A stretch of 37,373 nt of DNA, taken from Glaciecola sp. UBA2563. Lineage in GTDB: Bacteria; Pseudomonadota; Gammaproteobacteria; Enterobacterales; Alteromonadaceae. Below, one piece after another: positions 15,648 to 23,680 of the stretch. The position numbers and the translations under genes were made by a program. The notes below the pieces were generated by a model that was given only the letters and a program-made list of their open reading frames with translations, was not told where the DNA came from and ran no database searches. Within the stretch, counting starts at the first letter, position 1. Each line of letters begins with the position of its first letter. The DNA lies in NCBI GenBank assembly GCA_002340325.1, contig DDLV01000093.1, forward strand, positions 1 to 37,373. Direction: 5' to 3'.

Positions 15648-16631
15648 ATGAAAACGATGTTTGGGGATATCCTACCATCGCCTTTTGTACCTGCGCGTTT
15701 TTACAGTCAACGTCATATACAGACGATTTGGCCAAAATACTTTTTAAATTCGCCAACCTTAAACACTAAACAAGAACGAATTACGACACCAGATAATGAT
15801 TTTTTAGATTTAAACTGGTTAATGCCTCAAAAGCCAAAAGCAATAGTACTGGCACTGCATGGTCTCGAGGGCTGCATACATTCTCATTACATAAAGCATC
15901 TTTTCTCTCATCTATATTCGTTAAACATTGGAGCGGTGTTAATGCACTTTAGAGGGTGTAGCGGTGAGACAAACAAACAGCCAAAGGCATATCACTCAGG
16001 AGAAGTTGATGACCCATATTTTGCTTTACAATTGATTCAAAGCCGATATCAAGGTTTGCCGATATATGCTGTTGGCTTTTCATTGGGTGGAAACGCACTT
16101 CTCAAACTTCTTGCAGCATTCCAACCAACCCTAAATGGTTGCGTGGCGGTGTCCTCACCCATAAATCTAAAGGCTTCATCCGTTGCAATCAATAAGGGTT
16201 TCTCAAAAGTTTATCAGCGACATTTGCTCAAAAGTATGAAGCAGAAATTCATCAACAAGATGCAATCTGTTGATATGAGTGAATACATAAATGTGAATGA
16301 AAAACAAGTCGCTGCATTTGATAGCTTTTTTGACTTTGACGAGCATCTTACAGCGCCACTACATGGTTATGCAGGCGCCAATGATTATTACAAAAGAGCA
16401 AGCGCAAAACCTGATTTACATTTGATAAATACAAAGACGCTCATTCTGCATGCTGAAGATGACCCATTTATGGATGGGCAGGTCATTCCTCAAAAAGAAG
16501 AATTGTCCCCTTCTGTCGCATATGAATTAGCTGAGAAAGGCGGGCATGTAGGGTTTATGCAGCGTAGATCAGGTAAACTCTGTTCTTATATTCCCCACCG
16601 GATAGCAAGTTTTATTGAGGAGTTATTGTGA
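15648..16631 (+). CDS. yheT: YheT-family alpha/beta hydrolase
   Basis: The 327-aa protein belongs to the YheT/EMB8-type hydrolases: N-terminal FVPARFYSQRHIQTIWP, LALHGLEGCIHSHYIKHL oxyanion region, FRGCSGETN, nucleophile S145 in GFSLGGNALLK, acid D271/D272 in HAEDDPFM, and H300 in GGHVGFM. Carboxylesterase activity is expected; the natural substrate is unknown. It is the third gene of the yheS operon and overlaps yheU by 4 bp (GTGA). Confidence 0.93.
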   Translation: MKTMFGDILPSPFVPARFYSQRHIQTIWPKYFLNSPTLNTKQERITTPDNDFLDLNWLMPQKPKAIVLALHGLEGCIHSHYIKHLFSHLYSLNIGAVLMHFRGCSGETNKQPKAYHSGEVDDPYFALQLIQSRYQGLPIYAVGFSLGGNALLKLLAAFQPTLNGCVAVSSPINLKASSVAINKGFSKVYQRHLLKSMKQKFINKMQSVDMSEYINVNEKQVAAFDSFFDFDEHLTAPLHGYAGANDYYKRASAKPDLHLINTKTLILHAEDDPFMDGQVIPQKEELSPSVAYELAEKGGHVGFMQRRSGKLCSYIPHRIASFIEELL

Positions 16632-16837
16632 TAATTCCGTACGAGCAGTTAGAAAAAGAAACGCTGATGAATCTGATTGAAAGCTTTGTCCTACGGGAAG
16701 GAACAGATTATGGTGAAACTGAAAAAACCTTAAAGGACAAGGTCGATGATGTTCATCAACAGCTTGTCCGTGGGGAAGTGCAGATTAAGTACTCTGAAGA
16801 GTATGAAAGCATTAATATTGTTGCTGTCACCAAATAA
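16628..16837 (+). CDS. yheU: YheU family protein
   Basis: The 69-aa protein starts with GTG inside the yheT stop (GTGA overlap), so it is probably translationally coupled. MIIPYEQLEKETLMNLIESFVLREGTDYGE and the later QLVRGEVQIKYSEEYESINI are characteristic of YheU, a small conserved protein of unknown function. It is the last gene of the operon, followed by hairpin copy D. Confidence 0.94.
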   Translation: MIIPYEQLEKETLMNLIESFVLREGTDYGETEKTLKDKVDDVHQQLVRGEVQIKYSEEYESINIVAVTK

Positions 16838-16911
16838 CAGGTTCTAGACTAAATATGTAATCAAATAATTAACACAATTTTAAAAAAGAGGGTATGCTTT
16901 AAATAGTAGGA

Positions 16912-17105
16912 GAGGGCGGGAATTTAGTCTCAAGTAATTTTGGAAAACGCTCTATGCAATAGGTTGTAAGCCATAATAAAGCCGCTGCGAGCACATCCGT
17001 GTGGCGCTTGGCAAAAAACATCCATGTTTTTTGACACTTTATTATGGCTTACAACCTATTACAAACGTCTTCTTCAAAATTACATGAGACTAAATTCCCG
17101 CCCTG
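16912..17105 (-). repeat. Twin-hairpin long inverted repeat, copy D, with flanking direct repeat
   Basis: The outer arms 16914-16932 and 17085-17103 are perfectly complementary over 19 bp. The inner arms 16958-16981 and 17037-17060 are perfect over 24 bp; GTAATTTTG (16934-16942) pairs with 17075-17083. The apex has an 8-bp stem AAAAAACA/TGTTTTTT (17013-17020, 17025-17032) with minus-strand loop TGGA, and CACA/TGTG (16992-16995, 17000-17003) with minus-strand loop CGGA. The direct repeat AATAGTAGGA flanks it (16902-16911, 17106-17115), like a 10-bp target-site duplication. Its GGA strand is opposite to both neighbouring genes. Confidence 0.85.
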
Positions 17106-17143
17106 AATAGTAGGATACTTCCAGTCAAATAAAGGCAATAATC

Positions 17144-17563
17144 ATGGAATCTCTCAAAGTTTCAGACTACCTCAACAAGTTCCCGGCGAAGTTTACAAAT
17201 GACATGCCAGTGGCAGAGGCAGTAGAGTTGTTACTTTCAACCCATCAGTCAGGTGGCCCGGTTGTTAATAAAAGAGGAATGCTTGTCGGGTTTTTATCAG
17301 AACAAGACTGTTTGGTGCAGATGCTCGAATCCAGCTATTACCGCGAACAGGTTGCACGGGTCGAAGATATCATGACGGATAAAGTCATGACGGTTAAGCC
17401 TTATCATTCCGTCCTTGAAGTGACACAAAAACTGTTAAACGAAGCCCCTAAAATATACCCTGTAGTGGATGATGGCGGAATGTTGTTAGGTACTATCAAC
17501 CGGTCTAACGTGCTATATGCAATCGACGTGCATTTAAAAGATGGTTATAAGAACCACGATTAA
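17144..17563 (+). CDS. CBS-domain pair protein
   Basis: A 139-aa cytoplasmic protein consisting of two CBS domains (about 10-62 and 78-132). The first includes DMPVAEAVELLLSTHQSGGPVVNKRGMLVGFLSEQDCL and the second VEDIMTDKVMTVKPYHSVLEV...YPVVDDGGMLLGTINRSNVL. Such modules bind adenine nucleotides and act as sensors, but the target is not shown by the sequence. It is 22 bp upstream of anmK and probably co-transcribed. Its leader contains hairpin copy D. Confidence 0.88.
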   Translation: MESLKVSDYLNKFPAKFTNDMPVAEAVELLLSTHQSGGPVVNKRGMLVGFLSEQDCLVQMLESSYYREQVARVEDIMTDKVMTVKPYHSVLEVTQKLLNEAPKIYPVVDDGGMLLGTINRSNVLYAIDVHLKDGYKNHD

Positions 17564-17585
17564 ATAGCCTGAGCCTACGTTAACT

Positions 17586-18797
17586 ATGCTTTGGCAAATA
17601 AAAAAGCTTGCCAATATCGCAGAAAAGCCAGAAAGAATTGTACTTGGACTTATGAGCGGCACATCTCTTGATGGGCTGGATATTGCGTTATGCAGAATTG
17701 AAAATAGCGGACGTCAATGCAAAGTTGACGTTATTGCATTTGAAACGATGCCGTTTGATGATGCTACAAAAAAGGAAACCAAAGGCGTTTTCGCCAAGGC
17801 TGATGCACCTCTCAAGTTACTTTGTCCTTTAAATATCAGTTTGGCGAGTCAACATGTTCAGTTGATCGATATTTTTCTTAAAAAACACGATATTGATTAC
17901 GAATACATTGATTTAATCGCCAGTCATGGGCAAACCGTTTATCACGATCCTATCCGCGAGCCATCCTCTGATTTTCAAGGTGACGCAACAATTAACAGTA
18001 CGTTGCAGATCGTAGATGGTGACCATATTGCCTATCAAACAGGCGTGATAACAATTAGCGATTTTCGTCAAAAACACATTGCTGCGGGTGGTGAAGGTGC
18101 GCCTTTGGCAACGTATGGGGACTATTTACTATTTGGAGACGACGCTGAGGCTAGAATTCTTCTCAATTTAGGCGGTATCGCAAATATTAGTTATTTACCT
18201 GCTGGGTCTGGATTTGATGATGTAGAAAGCACAGATACTGGGCCTGCAAACACCTTATTAGATGCCTTTATTAAAAAATCCTTTAATGGCCTTCAATTTG
18301 ACAAAGACGGGAAGATTGCAGCAAAAGGCACTGTCATTGACAGCCTGCTCGCGCGCCTCCTTGAACATAGCTTTTTTGGTGTGAGCATGCCAAAAACCAC
18401 AGGGCCAGAAGAGTTCTCTCTAGAGTGGTTAGAAAACGCGGTGAACATGTGTGAAGATACTGAATTTTCTGCAGAAGACATAGCAGCTACGCTTATCGAG
18501 TTAACTGCAGTCAGCATTGCCAATGTGATAAAAACCCTAAAATTAGATGCCAAAACCACAATATATGCAAGCGGAGGCGGCATACATAATCCTTCACTAA
18601 TGAATAGGTTTCGCAAACATATAGCGCCAATTCAAGTAAAACTCATTGACGAGCTGGGTGTTCAAGCGGATGCAAAAGAAGCCGTTCTTTTCGCAATATT
18701 GGCAAATGAATGTGTTGCTGGTCACGCTTGCACGTTCAAAACGAAAGAGCATACCCTGCCAAATGTCTCAATGGGCAAAATCTGTTTACCTCGGTAG
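17586..18797 (+). CDS. anmK: Anhydro-N-acetylmuramic acid kinase AnmK
   Basis: AnmK opens the 1,6-anhydro ring and phosphorylates anhydroMurNAc to MurNAc-6-phosphate in peptidoglycan recycling. The 403-aa protein shows the ATP-binding GLMSGTSLDGLDIAL (21-35), DFRQKHIAAGGEGAPLATYGDY with the catalytic Asp region, NLGGIANISYLP, DTGPANTLLDAF and a late ASGGGIHNP. It is a little longer than E. coli AnmK (369 aa), mainly at the N-terminus and near FQGDATIN. No strong ribosome site precedes the ATG. Confidence 0.95.
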   Translation: MLWQIKKLANIAEKPERIVLGLMSGTSLDGLDIALCRIENSGRQCKVDVIAFETMPFDDATKKETKGVFAKADAPLKLLCPLNISLASQHVQLIDIFLKKHDIDYEYIDLIASHGQTVYHDPIREPSSDFQGDATINSTLQIVDGDHIAYQTGVITISDFRQKHIAAGGEGAPLATYGDYLLFGDDAEARILLNLGGIANISYLPAGSGFDDVESTDTGPANTLLDAFIKKSFNGLQFDKDGKIAAKGTVIDSLLARLLEHSFFGVSMPKTTGPEEFSLEWLENAVNMCEDTEFSAEDIAATLIELTAVSIANVIKTLKLDAKTTIYASGGGIHNPSLMNRFRKHIAPIQVKLIDELGVQADAKEAVLFAILANECVAGHACTFKTKEHTLPNVSMGKICLPR

Positions 18798-19237
18798 TGT
18801 ATCTCAATTAAGAAAACTAGAGAGCAGCACATTCAAGCAATTAACATGCTGTCGCTGATTCAATGACGTTTATAAAATAATGGCAACGCTTTATTAATCA
18901 ACTATCGATTTTCATCAACATTTATCACCTTTTTAGAACAAACATTCTGCATAGACCAATGATGATCTACAACCTTGGGAACTAAGAGGTCAAGTATTGA
19001 TATCCAATTGTTTTTGAATGCGTTTTTTACTCAAAAAGTCAGCAACCCTATACTAAATAACTAGAAATAAACGACTAGAGTCGGATGTCTGTAATGTAGA
19101 TTTACGTTACTATTGACTAGCGTTACTACACCAGACTTTAACGACAGAAGAAATACTTGTCTCAGATGTAATTCTGACAGACGTTCGTATGTGTCATGTT
19201 TGTTTCATTACAAACTTTAACTACAAGGGGAGGGGTC
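18798..19237 (+). other. 440-bp non-coding leader/promoter region of the pnt operon
   Basis: No credible gene is present. Close to pntAA, CGTTACTA occurs twice (19105-19112 and 19121-19128, 16 bp apart) around TTGACT (19113-19118), which could be a -35 element with bracketing operator repeats; the matching -10 is poor (CTTTAA at 19136-19141). No terminator after anmK is evident. Confidence 0.4.
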
Positions 19238-20386
19238 GTGAAAGTTTTCATCGTCAATGACGCGAAAAACACTGATTTTGCTACCGAAAAACGTTGCGCT
19301 GCAACACCTATTACCGTCAAAAAACTCATCCGTTTGGGCTTGGAAGTTACCGTGGAAAGCAATGCTGGCGCGGGTTCATCAATTACAGATGATGAATTTA
19401 AAGAAGCAGGCGCAAGCGTCACTACACGAGCAAAAGGCATAAAGGAAGCTGACATCGTATTATACGTTAACCGGCCTTCTGACGCTGACTTGAAAAATCT
19501 AAAAGAAAAAGCAATTGTAATTGGGCACTGTGACCCGTTTTTTGCGCAGCCGCTCATTGAAAAGCTGTCAGAGCAAAAAGTTACCACGCTTTCCATAGAG
19601 ATGATTCCGCGCTCAACCAGGGCTCAAAAAATGGATGCATTAAGCTCTCAAGCGAACCTTGCTGGCTATGTCATGGTGATGCAGGCAGCCAACTCGCTTC
19701 CGAATATTCTACCCATGATGATGACGCCCTCTGGCACCATTAAACCTGCAAAAGTATTTGTAATAGGTGCAGGTGTTGCTGGTTTGCAGGCAATCGCTAC
19801 TGCAAAGAGGCTTGGCGCAAGTGTGCTTGCATATGACACGAGAGCTGTCGTTGCTGAACAAGTCGAATCTCTTGGCGGCAAATTTCTGAAAATCGACCTT
19901 GGTGAAACAGGTCAGACAAAAGACGGATATGCAAAAGAGCTTACTGATGAGCAGAAACAGAAGCAGCTTGACGCGCAAAAATCTGCAATTGCTGACTCAG
20001 ACATCGTTATTACAACCGCACAATTATTTGGTCGTAAACCTCCACAACTGATCAACAAAGAAACACTGGCAATGATGAAGCCTGGCACTGTTGTTGTCGA
20101 TATGGCGGCGCAATCAGGTGGAAATGTCGAAGGTTCAGTGGCTGGAGAAACGGTCACTGTTGATGGCGTGAAGGTTATTGGCTTAGGTAATTGGAGCCAA
20201 TATGTTGCAAAAAACGCAACGGAAATGTACGCCAATAATATTTGTAATTTATTAGAAGAGTTCGTCAACAAAGAGACCGGGGATTTTGAGGTCGATTTTG
20301 ACGATGAAATATTGGCGCAAAGCATCATTACTCACGGTGGTGACATCTGCAATCAGATGCTAAGAAACCATTATAAAGGAGATTGA
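19238..20386 (+). CDS. pntAA: NAD(P) transhydrogenase subunit alpha part 1 (NAD-binding, PntAA)
   Basis: This is the NAD(H)-binding domain I of the proton-pumping transhydrogenase, which uses the proton gradient to make NADPH from NADH. The 382-aa product has the PNT N-terminal region (RCAATPITVKKLIRLGLEV) and the nucleotide fold with VIGAGVAGLQAIATAKRLGA (GxGxxG G177-G182), followed by YDTRAVVAEQVESLGG. GTG 19238 is chosen because AAGGGGAGGGG (19225-19235) lies immediately before it and MKVFIVNDAKNTD matches family starts; the TTG/ATG further up would add 14 unconserved residues. It lacks the membrane part found fused in E. coli PntA. Confidence 0.94.
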   Translation: MKVFIVNDAKNTDFATEKRCAATPITVKKLIRLGLEVTVESNAGAGSSITDDEFKEAGASVTTRAKGIKEADIVLYVNRPSDADLKNLKEKAIVIGHCDPFFAQPLIEKLSEQKVTTLSIEMIPRSTRAQKMDALSSQANLAGYVMVMQAANSLPNILPMMMTPSGTIKPAKVFVIGAGVAGLQAIATAKRLGASVLAYDTRAVVAEQVESLGGKFLKIDLGETGQTKDGYAKELTDEQKQKQLDAQKSAIADSDIVITTAQLFGRKPPQLINKETLAMMKPGTVVVDMAAQSGGNVEGSVAGETVTVDGVKVIGLGNWSQYVAKNATEMYANNICNLLEEFVNKETGDFEVDFDDEILAQSIITHGGDICNQMLRNHYKGD

Positions 20387-20388
20387 GC

Positions 20389-20670
20389 ATGCAGGAAATT
20401 TACTTAATTTTTGTCGTTTTATTAGCCGCTTTACTAGGTTTTGAATTAATTCGAAAAGTGCCAGCAACCCTGCATACACCCTTGATGTCTGGGTCTAACG
20501 CAATCTCAGGTATTACGTTAGTGGGAGCGCTTGCCAGTTCAGGTGGTGACTATGGTTGGTTAACTGTCATTTTAGGTACTTTGGCAGTGGCATTAGCAAG
20601 CATTAACGTCGTTGGTGGTTACATGGTGACAGACCGAATGTTAGGCATGTTCAAGAAAAAGCAGAAGTAG
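20389..20670 (+). CDS. pntAB: NAD(P) transhydrogenase subunit alpha part 2 (membrane, PntAB)
   Basis: A 93-aa integral membrane protein corresponding to the C-terminal membrane part of E. coli PntA. There are three hydrophobic segments (about 3-18, 36-53, 58-82), with the family segments RKVPATLHTPLMSGSNAISG and GGYMVTDRMLGMFKKK. ATG 20389 has AAAGGA 8 nt upstream and lies 2 bp after the pntAA stop. With pntB it forms the proton channel. Confidence 0.94.
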   Translation: MQEIYLIFVVLLAALLGFELIRKVPATLHTPLMSGSNAISGITLVGALASSGGDYGWLTVILGTLAVALASINVVGGYMVTDRMLGMFKKKQK

Positions 20671-20678
20671 GTGATTGA

Positions 20679-22067
20679 ATGGATACGTTAACTTATTTTA
20701 TCAATTTGGCCTATGTAGCATCTGCTGCTCTGTTTATTTTCGGTCTCAAATTATTAGGACACCCGGATTCAGCGCGCAAAGGAAACTTTGTGTCTGCTAT
20801 TGGTATGTTCATCGCTGTTGTTGTTACCTTGATGGATCAACAAATTATAAACTTCCATTGGATTGTCATCGGTGTTGTCGTTGGTGGCGCCATTGGTGCT
20901 TGGAAAGCGAAAACTGTCGAAATGACAGCTATGCCTGAAATGGTATCGTTGTTTAATGGTTTTGGTGGTATGGCATCTTTACTTGTTGGTTGGGCAACCA
21001 TCTCGGGCATGACCGAAGAACAGCTACTAGCGGCCGATGGCGGCTTGTTTGTTGCCACCTTTTTAACCATCATGATTGGTGCAGTGACATTTTCGGGTAG
21101 TTTTATCGCCTGGGGTAAATTGTCTGGCAAGATGAACAGCAAAGCGATTATCTTTGATGGGCTTCGATTGGTCAGTTTGGGGCACTTGATAGCACTTACA
21201 ATCTTAGTTGTGTTGTTCACTCTACAACCTGACGTTGGAATCTGGCTCTATCTTACGATTATCGTTGCACTTAGTTTTGGTATATTGGCAACTATCTCAA
21301 TTGGTGGTGCAGATATGCCGGTTGTTATAGCCCTTTTGAACAGTTATTCAGGGGTAGCAGCGGCAGCTGCAGGTATCGCAATTGACAATACTATCCTCGT
21401 TGTTACAGGTCTGCTGGTAGGTGCTTCAGGACTGATTTTGACAAACATTATGTGTAAAGCGATGAATCGATCGCTGCTTAATGTATTACTCTCAGGTTTT
21501 GCAAAGCCACCTGAAATGGGTGAGAAAATCGAAGGCGAAGTGAAAATCATGTCTTCATCCGATGCATTCTACGTTTTAGAAGCTGCGCAGTCAGTGCTTG
21601 TTGTTCCTGGGTACGGAATGGCGGTTGCACAAGCACAGCATGCTGTTAGAGAGTTGCAAGATCTCTTAGAGGAAAACAACTGTGCTGTTGAGTACGCCAT
21701 TCACGCAGTAGCAGGTAGAATGCCAGGACACATGAACGTATTGTTAGCCGAAGCTGATGTCCCTTATGAGCAACTTTTTGAAATGGACGACGTTAATCCT
21801 CGCATGGAAAACTACGACGTTGCCATAGTGATTGGTGCAAATGACGTAGTAAATCCGGCTGCAAAAGAAATGAAAGGCAGCCCAATTTATGGCATGCCCG
21901 TCATTGAAGTGTATCGTGCAAAAACCGTATTTGTACTCAAGCGTTCTGCTAATGCCGGTTTTGCGGGAGTTGACAATCCATTGTTCTTTAAAGAGAACAC
22001 GCGAATGGTACTTGGTGACGCCAAGGATACGCTTAATAACATTATTCGAGATTTCTCTACAGATTAG
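20679..22067 (+). CDS. pntB: NAD(P) transhydrogenase subunit beta (PntB)
   Basis: The 462-aa beta subunit has an N-terminal membrane domain of about eight or nine helices (1-270, with HPDSARKGNFVSAIGM and FNGFGGMASLLVGW) and a C-terminal NADP(H)-binding domain III (about 285-462). Domain III contains VVPGYGMAVAQAQHAVREL, HAVAGRMPGHMNVLLAEA, VIGANDVVNPAA and the closing GDAKDTLNNII. It completes pntAA-pntAB-pntB, the inner-membrane enzyme linking NADH/NADP exchange to proton flow. It starts 8 bp after pntAB. Confidence 0.96.
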   Translation: MDTLTYFINLAYVASAALFIFGLKLLGHPDSARKGNFVSAIGMFIAVVVTLMDQQIINFHWIVIGVVVGGAIGAWKAKTVEMTAMPEMVSLFNGFGGMASLLVGWATISGMTEEQLLAADGGLFVATFLTIMIGAVTFSGSFIAWGKLSGKMNSKAIIFDGLRLVSLGHLIALTILVVLFTLQPDVGIWLYLTIIVALSFGILATISIGGADMPVVIALLNSYSGVAAAAAGIAIDNTILVVTGLLVGASGLILTNIMCKAMNRSLLNVLLSGFAKPPEMGEKIEGEVKIMSSSDAFYVLEAAQSVLVVPGYGMAVAQAQHAVRELQDLLEENNCAVEYAIHAVAGRMPGHMNVLLAEADVPYEQLFEMDDVNPRMENYDVAIVIGANDVVNPAAKEMKGSPIYGMPVIEVYRAKTVFVLKRSANAGFAGVDNPLFFKENTRMVLGDAKDTLNNIIRDFSTD

Positions 22068-22123
22068 AATCTCGTAGTTTGGCAGTGTGTTTTTTCTGTG
22101 AACACGGTGTATCTTTTAAAACT

Positions 22124-22160
22124 ATCAATAACGTTGTAGTAAAATTACAACGTTATTGAT
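22124..22160. repeat. Perfect 15-bp inverted repeat between pntB and ldhA
   Basis: ATCAATAACGTTGTA (22124-22138) and its exact complement (22146-22160) surround a 7-bp loop. No T tract follows (CCTCCTCATT), so it is either a Rho-type end for the pnt transcript, an mRNA-stabilising hairpin, or an operator 71 bp before ldhA. Confidence 0.65.
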
Positions 22161-22230
22161 CCTCCTCATTGTCTCACCACGCACAATTAAGTAATCTAAC
22201 GACAAATCCATAATATATTGTCGTGCTAAA

Positions 22231-23364
22231 ATGAAAACCCCTGATGATATTCAAAGAATTGCAGAAGCAATTACTGTTTCTTCAACCTTGAGCGCTACCA
22301 ACAAAAAACGATTGATGAACGTGTTGAATGAGCACAACAATCGATTTGGATATACGGCCCAAGGAAAACTCAAGCTGGCAATTTTCGATACGCGAAAATA
22401 CGATAAACGAGGGTTTACAAAATACTGCCCTGAAAATATTGAATTGGTTCCTATCAAAAGCAGCTTGAACAAAGATACCGCTGTTTTGGCGCTAGGCTGC
22501 AAAGTGGTGTGTGTATTTGTAAATGACAAGTGTGACCGAGCAGCTATCGAAGTTCTGGCTAAGTATGGTGTCGAGCTAATAGCGCTGCGTTGCGCAGGTT
22601 ACAATAATGTCGATCTCGTTGCGTGCGAAGACCACAATATCCGTGTAGTGCGTGTACCCGCATATTCACCCCACGCAGTTGCTGAGCACACCATTGCCTT
22701 GATCATGATGTTAAATCGCAATCTTCATAAAGCCTACTTGAGAAACCGTTCAGGACAATTTTTATTGGACGGTTTGGTTGGTTTTGACATGCACAAAAAG
22801 ACGGTAGGTGTCATTGGTACAGGAAAAATAGGCAGATGTGTAATCGACATATTATTAGGGTTTGGATGTAACGTGCTGTGTTATGATCCTTATCCAAATG
22901 ACGAGCTTGCCACATCTAATCAAATCCGCTACGTGACATTGAACGAACTGTTCGAACAATCCCAAATAATCACGCTACACAGCCCGCTAAATGCTGATAC
23001 GTTTCATATGATCGATGGTGATAGCATCGATAAAATGCTCGATGGCGTTATGTTAATTAATACAAGCAGAGGAGGGCTGGTCGATACCAAGGCGTTGATA
23101 AAAGGGCTTAAAAGCGGAAAGATCGCAAAGGCAGGTCTTGATGTCTACGAAGAAGAAGCTGAGATCTTCTTCAAGGATAAATCAGAAGGTGTAATTGACG
23201 ACGATACATTCGCGCGATTACTAACCTTTAACAATGTCGTCATTACGTCTCATCAGGCATTTTTAACCAATGAAGCTTTAACCAATATAGCACAAACCAC
23301 ATTTGAAAATATCGGTGAATACATCGACGGCAAACCGCTAACAAATCGAGTTGAGCTTTCATAA
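22231..23364 (+). CDS. ldhA: D-lactate dehydrogenase (fermentative, LdhA type)
   Basis: The cytoplasmic enzyme reduces pyruvate to D-lactate with NADH. From residue 47 (LKLAIFDTRKYDK) it aligns well with E. coli LdhA: NAD fold GTGKIG (196-201), RCAGYNNVDL, catalytic R280 (TSRGG), E309 and H341 (SHQAFLTNEAL). The annotated product is 377 aa, about 46 residues longer at the N-terminus than the family norm. The extension (ATG 22231) is predicted helical and polar. No ribosome site is seen before ATG 22231 or before the next Met (residue 29), so the true start is uncertain. Monocistronic by spacing. Confidence 0.92.
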   Translation: MKTPDDIQRIAEAITVSSTLSATNKKRLMNVLNEHNNRFGYTAQGKLKLAIFDTRKYDKRGFTKYCPENIELVPIKSSLNKDTAVLALGCKVVCVFVNDKCDRAAIEVLAKYGVELIALRCAGYNNVDLVACEDHNIRVVRVPAYSPHAVAEHTIALIMMLNRNLHKAYLRNRSGQFLLDGLVGFDMHKKTVGVIGTGKIGRCVIDILLGFGCNVLCYDPYPNDELATSNQIRYVTLNELFEQSQIITLHSPLNADTFHMIDGDSIDKMLDGVMLINTSRGGLVDTKALIKGLKSGKIAKAGLDVYEEEAEIFFKDKSEGVIDDDTFARLLTFNNVVITSHQAFLTNEALTNIAQTTFENIGEYIDGKPLTNRVELS

Positions 23365-23378
23365 TTACATCAATAAAT

Positions 23379-23578
23379 ATGGTTTTATTCTGTTTAAGTG
23401 ATGCTGAGTTTCAAATTAACAGTTGATTGTAGGTATTGGGCTTTGAAAGCTTCGAATTCATGGATGAATTCGCAGAGCGCCCAGGGATTGGGTTTACAGC
23501 GACTTTCAAAGCCCAATACCTAGAATCAAATGAGCAATGTTTATTTGTCTCAGCATCACTTAAACAGAAAAAAACCAT
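23379..23578 (+). repeat. Twin-hairpin long inverted repeat, copy E
   Basis: The outer arms 23379-23408 and 23549-23578 pair 29 of 30; the inner arms 23423-23449 and 23503-23529 pair 26 of 27. At the apex CGAATTCA/TGAATTCG (23453-23460, 23465-23472) is a perfect 8-bp stem with tetraloop TGGA, and CCCA/TGGG (23480-23483, 23489-23492) has loop GGGAT; both GGAs are on the plus strand. ATAAATAT flanks the copy at 23373-23380 and 23577-23584, a possible 8-bp target duplication that slightly overlaps the stem ends. It lies between ldhA and fadH. A 75-codon frame across it is an artefact. Confidence 0.85.
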
Positions 23579-23680
23579 AAATATTATCACTCTCTTTGCG
23601 GAATTTGACTTCCTTTCTATTATTCATAGAGCACGCTATAACGCAGATTTGCAAGTTAGATAATGTAAGAGGAACGTTTA

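Noticed and set aside
16912..17105. Copy D as a simple intrinsic terminator for yheU
   Set aside because: The stem has no T tract and is far longer than needed; it may still stop transcription, but its apex structure and flanking direct repeat need another explanation.
19162..20328. Several minus-strand frames of 70-140 codons in pntAA
   Set aside because: They lie opposite a strongly conserved gene, have no ribosome sites and are Ser/Thr/Cys-rich, as expected of antisense frames.
23436..23663. A 75-codon plus-strand frame between ldhA and fadH
   Set aside because: It runs through the arms and apex of hairpin copy E, begins in a stem and matches no family; it is an artefact of the repeat.
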